Source: Acidaminobacter sp. JC074 (GTDB lineage Bacteria; Bacillota; Clostridia; Peptostreptococcales; Acidaminobacteraceae). Taken from it: a DNA stretch of 64,000 nt. Made by a program: the position numbers and the translations under genes. Under the pieces are notes generated by a model. It saw nothing but the letters and a program-made list of their open reading frames with translations, ran no database searches and was not told where the DNA came from. The stretch is taken from positions 1 through 64,000 of the forward strand of contig NZ_VANV01000004.1 in NCBI RefSeq assembly GCF_022496765.1, given 5' to 3'. Shown here one piece after another: positions 58,730-64,000 of the stretch; position 1 is the first letter of the stretch, and every line of letters begins with the position of its first letter.

Positions 58730-61700
58730 ATGTTAAATTATGAAATACAAGACATTATAAGAGCATCTACATCACTGGCTGTATTTAAAAGAGGGAATGA
58801 GTATTACAAGGGTAATAGGGTAACTAGACTGACTTATGCACCCGACTTAGAACGTATTTATGCAAAAGTTGAAGGCAGTGTCCCTTATCATGTGGACGTT
58901 AGACTAGATGATGGACTTATTGATGATGCATTTTGTGATTGCAGAGCCTTTCATGAATACCCAGGCTTTTGTAAACACATTGTAGCAACCTTATTACATG
59001 CAAAATTCAATCAAAACATAGCGCCTGAAACATTGGCTTTATGTCAAGTCCTTGACTACTACATGGATACTGATTTTGAGAAAGCTCAGGGACATTTGGA
59101 ATTAAACGTAGATTATACCTTAACCATCAGTAACTATCAGGCAACTGTCAATGTTAAGGTAGGCCAGGATATGGATTACATCATCAAAGAACCACTTCAT
59201 TTCTTTGATAATCTAGACCATAACTATATATTTGGCAAGAAGTTTGAATACGACCCTTTTGTTCATCGTTTTTCTCAAGAGGATTTAGACTTATTTGAGT
59301 TTTTAAAAAGCGTGCTTATCAGTTACAACAGTTTTAATGAAAGAAAACAACAATATAAAAATATAGATACAAAGGATATATATTTAAGTGCTTACCATCT
59401 TAAAAAATTTTTAAAGCTTATTAATAAGCCAATTCATTTAAAGATGAGAGATGCATCCAGTCAGGTTCATGTCGTTTATGAGGATATAAAGCCGGAGCTT
59501 GTTTTAGAAGAAAAGGAAAATATCTTTCAGCTAAATCTGATGGACCTAAAAGCCTATCACTCCTTGACAGAAGATTATGGTGTTCTAAGAAAAGATGATA
59601 AGATGCACATGATTTCTGACAATCAAAGAAAAGAGCTTTTTCCACTTTTTCAGATGATCAACCACCAATATGATTTTCTAGATGTCAAAAAAGATGAGAT
59701 TGACCATTTTATGTCTTATATGTTTCCAGTTATAGAAAGATCATCTGATGTCATCATTGATGGCAATCTGGAAGAAAAACTTTTAAGGTATCCTTGTCAG
59801 TCGCGTTTGTATTTAGATCAAAAAGACTTTGTTATTTATGCAGAAATCAAGCATGTTTATGGTGATTATACCATTGATGCTTTGGAGGATTTTGAGTCCT
59901 TAGAGGATCAATTTTTACTAAGAGATTTAAAACATGAAAACAGGATTATGCATATCATGGAGTCATCAGCCTTTAAGGTATCTAAAAAAGGTTATTATAT
60001 GAGTGATGTTGACGACATCTATTCATTTTTATCCGATCGATTGCCGGCCTTGCAGCAGTCCATGGATGTCTATTATTCAGATGCCTTTAAACATTTAGAG
60101 GTAAAAGATAAGGAAGCTGTTCAAGTCTTTTCTGGTCTGGAAACTTCGGGAGATTTCTTCTCTTTTAAGTTTTCAGTAGATGGTTTAGATCAAAGAGAAA
60201 TAGCTTCTCTTATAGACGACATTATTTTAAAGAAAAAATATTATCGTTTAAAAGATGGTTCTTTCTTATCACTGGATGATGTTTATTTTGAAAAGATATC
60301 AGATATGCTCATAGATCTAGACCTTAAAGGTAAAGACTTAGAACTTGGTGAGAAACGTCTACCAACTTATCTTGCTTTTTATTTTAATGAAGCCCTTGGT
60401 CAGACGGCCATTATGGATGATAAACTGAAGTCTTTGATAGAGGCGCCTGCTGTAGAAAATTACAACTTGCCTGAAGGTGTAAATGCTACATTAAGACCTT
60501 ACCAAACATCTGGCTTCAACTGGTTAAAAACCCTTTCAAAATACGGATTTGGCGGTATCTTAGCAGATGATATGGGTCTTGGAAAGACCATTCAAACCTT
60601 GACTTATATTCAATCTGAAATCAAAGAGGGACTTGCCAGTAAAGTACTCATTGTGGCACCAACTTCTTTGGTTTATAACTGGATGAATGAGATAAGAAAG
60701 TTTGTACCTGACATGAAGGGGTTAATCATTGACGGTAACAAGAAACAAAGGGAAGACAAGTTAGGCCTTTTAGACCAATACGATCTCTTGATTACTTCTT
60801 ATGCTCTAGTCAGAAATGACTTAGAAATCTACAAGGAAATGCCATTAGATATATGTATTATAGATGAAGCACAGCACATTAAAAATCCAAATTCAAAAAC
60901 AGCAAAAGCTTTAAAATCATTAGATGTAAAAAGAAAGTTTGCTTTAACGGGTACACCAATAGAAAATGGTTTGATAGAGTTATGGTCGATATTCGATTTT
61001 ATCATGCCTCAGTATTTAGGTGGTATTACTAAGTTTAAGTCAAAGTATGAATTGCCTATTAAAAATCAAGAACCAACATCATTAAAATCAATGGTTCAAC
61101 CTTTTATCATGAGACGATTAAAAGGAGATGTATTAAAAGAACTACCAGACAAAATAGAAAATAAAATGATTGTAGATTTAAATGATGAACAAAAGAAGGT
61201 TTATGTAGCCCATTTAAATAGATACAAAGAGGAACTTCAGGCCATCTATAAAAGAGATGGTTATCAAAAGAGTCATATGAAAACACTGGCTGCGCTGACA
61301 AGATTAAGACAGATCTGTTTGGATCCATCCTTGTTTTTAGATAACTACGATGGAGGCAGTTCTAAATTAGATTTACTAAGTGAACTTTTAGATGAATTAC
61401 TTGCCGGTGGTCATCGTGTGCTTATTTTTTCTCAGTTTACAAGCATGCTTTCAAATGTACAAGAACTTCTGAATGAAAAAAAGGTCGGCTATTTTTACAT
61501 TGATGGCAAGACTAAGGCTTTAGAACGTTCTGTTCTTGTCGATAAATATAATGAGGGCGAAAACGATGTTTTCTTAATTTCCTTAAAAGCAGGAGGAACC
61601 GGCCTAAACCTTACAGGTGCTGACACTGTCATTCATTGTGATCCATGGTGGAATCCTGCTGTCGAAGACCAGGCCACTGACAGAGCCCATAGAATAGGTC

Positions 61701-61867
61701 AAAAGAAAACGGTTCACGTCATCAAAATTGTTACTAAAGGCACCATAGAGGAAAAAATCTATGAGTTGCAAGATAAGAAGAAAGCTTTAATCAATCAGGT
61801 CATACAGCCTGGAGAAACCTTTATTACTGGTTTAAGTGAGGAGGAAATTAAAGCGCTCTTTAGCTAG
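58730..61867 (+). CDS. SWI2/SNF2-family helicase with SWIM zinc finger
   Basis: Protein of 1045 residues. Near residue 60 a SWIM finger (CDC followed by CKH), a long middle region (DUF3670/SNF2-associated type), then the two helicase halves: Walker A DDMGLGKTIQTLTY near 615, IIDEAQHIKN near 717, LTGTPIENG, and in the second half IFSQFTSML and DRAHRIGQ near 985. Bacterial members act as DNA translocases, possibly in transcription recycling or repair. It starts one base after the sigma-54 activator's stop region and is followed by a hydrolase gene after 8 bases. Confidence 0.93.
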   Translation: MLNYEIQDIIRASTSLAVFKRGNEYYKGNRVTRLTYAPDLERIYAKVEGSVPYHVDVRLDDGLIDDAFCDCRAFHEYPGFCKHIVATLLHAKFNQNIAPETLALCQVLDYYMDTDFEKAQGHLELNVDYTLTISNYQATVNVKVGQDMDYIIKEPLHFFDNLDHNYIFGKKFEYDPFVHRFSQEDLDLFEFLKSVLISYNSFNERKQQYKNIDTKDIYLSAYHLKKFLKLINKPIHLKMRDASSQVHVVYEDIKPELVLEEKENIFQLNLMDLKAYHSLTEDYGVLRKDDKMHMISDNQRKELFPLFQMINHQYDFLDVKKDEIDHFMSYMFPVIERSSDVIIDGNLEEKLLRYPCQSRLYLDQKDFVIYAEIKHVYGDYTIDALEDFESLEDQFLLRDLKHENRIMHIMESSAFKVSKKGYYMSDVDDIYSFLSDRLPALQQSMDVYYSDAFKHLEVKDKEAVQVFSGLETSGDFFSFKFSVDGLDQREIASLIDDIILKKKYYRLKDGSFLSLDDVYFEKISDMLIDLDLKGKDLELGEKRLPTYLAFYFNEALGQTAIMDDKLKSLIEAPAVENYNLPEGVNATLRPYQTSGFNWLKTLSKYGFGGILADDMGLGKTIQTLTYIQSEIKEGLASKVLIVAPTSLVYNWMNEIRKFVPDMKGLIIDGNKKQREDKLGLLDQYDLLITSYALVRNDLEIYKEMPLDICIIDEAQHIKNPNSKTAKALKSLDVKRKFALTGTPIENGLIELWSIFDFIMPQYLGGITKFKSKYELPIKNQEPTSLKSMVQPFIMRRLKGDVLKELPDKIENKMIVDLNDEQKKVYVAHLNRYKEELQAIYKRDGYQKSHMKTLAALTRLRQICLDPSLFLDNYDGGSSKLDLLSELLDELLAGGHRVLIFSQFTSMLSNVQELLNEKKVGYFYIDGKTKALERSVLVDKYNEGENDVFLISLKAGGTGLNLTGADTVIHCDPWWNPAVEDQATDRAHRIGQKKTVHVIKIVTKGTIEEKIYELQDKKKALINQVIQPGETFITGLSEEEIKALFS

Positions 61868-61875
61868 GGGAGACT

Positions 61876-63135
61876 ATGAGCCTATTTGTATTCCTTTTAT
61901 GGATATTATCATGTGTAAATATATTCAGGATTGTTGTTTTAAAGAGACCAGGCAAGGAAATGATTGGCTGGTTTATCTTTCAGTTGATTACAACCATCCT
62001 TCAAATAAGATTTGATGGCATCACTTGGCGGATTGCTTTATTGTATGGCTTACCGCTGATTTGGTTCTTGCACAACAAGACAAACTTTAAAAAGCTGATG
62101 GCTCTTCTCATGGTGACCCTATTTGTGATGACAAGCTTAATTGTGGTTGTTTTTTCCACACCTACTATTGAAGCGCCATCTGGCAGGTATGTAGTTGGCA
62201 CAACAACCATGTATCTGATAGACGAAATAAGAGACAGAGAACTGCCGGTCCATATATATTACCCTTCTGAAAATAGCCAGGGTAAATCACCTGAAAAGTG
62301 GTTTAGATCTGAAAGTATGGTTGAGGGGTTTGCAGACTTTTACGAGATGCCTGACTTTATCCTATCTCAACTCAATGATGTGACGACCAACTCCTATAAG
62401 GATATAGAAGTCATTGAAGGTGAATTACCTGTAGTTATTGTTTCACATGGATGGGGGTCATTTTCAGCACTTCATGTTAATCTTCTAGAACTTTTAGCCT
62501 CTTATGGTTATATTGTTGTAGCACCTGATCATACTGAAATTGCGACGGTTTCCATGTTGCATACCGGTCAAGTTGTCCTATGCAACAGAGAACTGATAAG
62601 AGATGATTATCTACTTTCTGATGGCCTGGATGTCATTGATATGTACGAAAAGGATTTAGAGTTTATTATAGAACGTCTGGATTATTTAAATGACCATCAT
62701 AAGATACTATATCATCATTTGGATTTAGATAAATTAGCTCTTATAGGACATTCTACAGGTGGTGGCGCACAGGTTTCGTATGTTATGGAGAATCCTGTTT
62801 CACTTCTAATAGGCATGGATGCCTGGCTAGAGCCTTTAGAAAAGGTCAGACCACTTGAGACGGAAAGTATTTTTATGAGGTCAAGTCAATGGGCAGACTA
62901 TGGTAATGACTCAAACTTGAGAGTTTTAACAGACAAAGTCTATGAGCCAAAAGGTTCGAGACATCAAGATTTCACCATGGCCTATAAAATATCACCTGCC
63001 CTTAGGGTAATCGGTTATACTTCTAGTGGCTCAAGACAGGCAGTAGAAGAAAGCATTCTTTCTCATTTGGAAAGGTATTTGATGAATCGAGAAAGGTCTA
63101 TAAAAAAGAAAATACCTCTTAAAGAATTACGGTAG
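61876..63135 (+). CDS. Membrane-anchored alpha/beta hydrolase (PAF-acetylhydrolase-like)
   Basis: Protein of 419 residues. The first 100 residues form three or four membrane helices, and the rest is an alpha/beta hydrolase outside or inside the membrane. PVVIVSHGWGSFSALHVNLLELLASYG-type oxyanion-hole sequence lies near 183-209, the nucleophile motif GHSTGGG near 293, and the His is in GSRHQDFTM near 355. Such proteins resemble platelet-activating-factor acetylhydrolases and lipid esterases. GGGGAG precedes the ATG. The stop lies within the terminator stem. Confidence 0.83.
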   Translation: MSLFVFLLWILSCVNIFRIVVLKRPGKEMIGWFIFQLITTILQIRFDGITWRIALLYGLPLIWFLHNKTNFKKLMALLMVTLFVMTSLIVVVFSTPTIEAPSGRYVVGTTTMYLIDEIRDRELPVHIYYPSENSQGKSPEKWFRSESMVEGFADFYEMPDFILSQLNDVTTNSYKDIEVIEGELPVVIVSHGWGSFSALHVNLLELLASYGYIVVAPDHTEIATVSMLHTGQVVLCNRELIRDDYLLSDGLDVIDMYEKDLEFIIERLDYLNDHHKILYHHLDLDKLALIGHSTGGGAQVSYVMENPVSLLIGMDAWLEPLEKVRPLETESIFMRSSQWADYGNDSNLRVLTDKVYEPKGSRHQDFTMAYKISPALRVIGYTSSGSRQAVEESILSHLERYLMNRERSIKKKIPLKELR

Positions 63136-63153
63136 AATATCTACCGTTTTTTA
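63129..63153 (+). terminator. Terminator after the membrane-anchored hydrolase
   Basis: Stem ACGGTAGA (63129-63136), loop ATA, stem TCTACCGT (63140-63147), then T. Confidence 0.88.
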
Positions 63154-63155
63154 TA

Positions 63156-63189
63156 TGCCGAAAAATAGGCAGTTGCCCAAATTTCGGCG
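63156..63189. promoter_or_regulatory. Tandem enhancer-like sites TGCC-N8-GGC upstream of kdd
   Basis: TGCC-GAAAAATA-GGCA (63156-63171) and TGCC-CAAATTTC-GGCG (63174-63189) are dyads 18 bases apart. Together they lie about 230-265 bases before the sigma-54 promoter, a usual place for activator sites. Confidence 0.6.
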
Positions 63190-63300
63190 CGTGCAATTTT
63201 AACTTGAACAATCACTAATTTTATAGACATTGGTATAAATTTTTTTACACCTATTGCAAATACGAAGGTCTAGACAAGAGAACAGGTAAAAACTACTCAT

Positions 63301-63316
63301 TGCCGAAAAATGGGCG
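63301..63316. promoter_or_regulatory. Third enhancer-like site upstream of kdd
   Basis: TGCC-GAAAAATG-GGCG repeats the first site almost exactly (TGCCGAAAAAT is shared over 11 bases), about 105 bases before the sigma-54 promoter. Confidence 0.55.
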
Positions 63317-63342
63317 GTGTGGAAACATGTTTTTTTACAAAG

Positions 63343-63356
63343 GGAAAACATTTTCC
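63343..63356. promoter_or_regulatory. 14-bp palindrome upstream of kdd, shared with arcA
   Basis: GGAAAACATTTTCC is the reverse complement of the palindrome at 24010-24023. A degenerate copy, GGAAACATGTTTT, starts 22 bases before it at 63321. Confidence 0.5.
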
Positions 63357-63419
63357 TTCACAAACACAAGATATAGTATTTTTTCTGTTTTTTTATGTAG
63401 TTTGAACCCATTTTTAGCA

Positions 63420-63436
63420 TTGGCATCATACTTGCA
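63420..63436 (+). promoter_or_regulatory. Sigma-54 promoter of kdd
   Basis: TTGGCATCATACTTGCA has GG and GC separated by ten bases and fits TTGGCAC-N5-TTGCW with one mismatch. The rest of the 362-base intergenic region (63136-63497) holds the terminator, repeats and palindromes listed separately; no small gene is seen. Confidence 0.8.
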
Positions 63437-63497
63437 TTATATGTGGACGGTTATTGAATTGTTATGAACAAAATTATTGATTAATGGAGGAGTTCAA

Positions 63498-64000
63498 ATG
63501 AAAAAAGGAAACAAATTTGGAACGCATCGTGTTATTGAGCCTAAGGGGTTGTTGCCTCAACCTGCTGAAAGAATTGACAACACAATGGAGATTTATGACA
63601 ACGAAATCTTAATCGATGTTCAAACATTGAATATTGATTCAGCGAGTTTTACACAAATTAAAGGTCAAGCTAACAATGATGTAGAGAAGATCAAAGAAAT
63701 CATGTTAGGTATCGTTGCTAAAAGAGGTAAGCACCACAACCCAGTTACTGGTTCAGGTGGTATGCTAATCGGTACAATCAAAGAAATTGGTCCTGCTATG
63801 GAAGGTAAAACTGACTTAAAAGTTGGTGATAAAATTGCAACATTGGTTTCTCTTTCATTAACACCACTTAAAATTGATGAAATTATTGAAGTAAGAAAAG
63901 ACATTGATCAAGTTGATATCAAAGGTCAAGCAATCTTATTTGAATCAGGTATCTATGCCAAGTTACCATCAGACATTCCAGAAAACTTAGCACTTTCTGT
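63498..64000 (+). CDS. kdd: L-erythro-3,5-diaminohexanoate dehydrogenase, N-terminal part
   Basis: The first 167 codons are in the window and the gene runs past its edge. The N-terminus FGTHRVIEPKGLLPQPAERI, then YDNEILIDVQTLNIDSASFT and TGSGGMLIGTIKEIG, is characteristic of Kdd, which oxidatively deaminates 3,5-diaminohexanoate in lysine fermentation to acetate and butyrate. The other lysine genes (kce, kamA, kamDE) would be expected beyond the edge. GGAGGAG precedes the ATG and codon use is biased as in arcBC. Expression is probably through the sigma-54 promoter upstream. Confidence 0.93.
   Translation, partial: MKKGNKFGTHRVIEPKGLLPQPAERIDNTMEIYDNEILIDVQTLNIDSASFTQIKGQANNDVEKIKEIMLGIVAKRGKHHNPVTGSGGMLIGTIKEIGPAMEGKTDLKVGDKIATLVSLSLTPLKIDEIIEVRKDIDQVDIKGQAILFESGIYAKLPSDIPENLALS

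Noticed and set aside
59421..59645. Antisense reading frames inside large genes, for example in the SNF2 gene
   Set aside because: They have no ribosome sites, no recognisable family and lie wholly opposite well-supported genes.
1..64000. tRNA, rRNA, CRISPR array or prophage
   Set aside because: No tRNA-like cloverleaf with CCA context, no rRNA sequence, no regularly spaced repeats and no phage structural genes were seen on either strand.

Overview
The window looks like chromosome of an AT-rich anaerobic member of the Clostridia. The evidence is a WalRK-accessory operon (yycH, yycI, walJ), strong GGAGG ribosome sites, amino-acid fermentation genes (arginine deiminase pathway, 3,5-diaminohexanoate dehydrogenase of lysine fermentation, a trans-3-hydroxyproline to proline route) and two genes with in-frame UGA at catalytic positions, read here as selenocysteine. 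A relative of Fusibacter, Acidaminobacter or other Peptostreptococcales-like amino-acid fermenters is plausible, but the genus cannot be fixed from this sequence alone.

Layout. 1-277: the end of an IS1634-like insertion element next to an orphan tail of a WalK-type histidine kinase. 347-4338: exported acidic protein, yycH, yycI, walJ. 4335-5349: a tyrosine-codon leader peptide with mutually exclusive hairpins in front of tyrA. 5375-7258: GNAT, Sec-glutaredoxin with zinc ribbon, Rrf2 regulator, small membrane protein. 7271-10683 (minus): racemase, divergent MurE-like ligase and ATP-grasp ligase, probably making or attaching a D-amino acid. 10835-13284: CoA-binding protein, then psuK-psuG. 13334-18853: three tandem small lipoproteins, AIM24 protein, DUF2974 hydrolase, flavodoxin-fold oxidoreductase, FAD oxidoreductase. 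18887-23302: two operons of SnoaL/NTF2-like proteins with a flavin-reductase fusion and a Cys-nucleophile hydrolase, around an AraC regulator; both operon promoters carry the same paired site. 24257-27615: arcA, arcB, arcC. 27723-29398: MarR regulator and cation/proton antiporter. 29541-32072: ispE, GntR regulator, ddl. 32264-35835: sulfatase, NhaC-type transporter, GntR regulator. 36544-38475: trans-3-hydroxyproline pathway. 38522-43342: uxuA-uxuB-uxaC (minus) and a divergent GntR regulator. 43428-45744: twin REC-HDOD proteins. 45800-48627: gnd, zwf, cyclase. 48665-55501: Eis-like acetyltransferase, two-component system, MacAB-like exporter. 55542-56249 (minus): Sec-peroxiredoxin. 56409-63135: DUF1934 protein, core-less ArgRS-like protein, sigma-54 activator, SWI/SNF helicase, membrane-anchored hydrolase. 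63156-64000: enhancer-like repeats, a sigma-54 promoter and the start of kdd.

How the parts fit. Arginine, lysine and hydroxyproline catabolism point to amino-acid fermentation; arcA and kdd share a 14-bp palindrome upstream, and kdd has a sigma-54 promoter that the nearby PAS-AAA-Fis activator may serve. The Sec-glutaredoxin and Sec-peroxiredoxin, each with a hairpin bearing the same AGUU loop just after the UGA, imply a working selenocysteine system elsewhere in the genome. The least described part is the AraC-centred SnoaL/flavin-reductase/hydrolase regulon at 18887-23302. No tRNA, rRNA, CRISPR array or prophage was seen.
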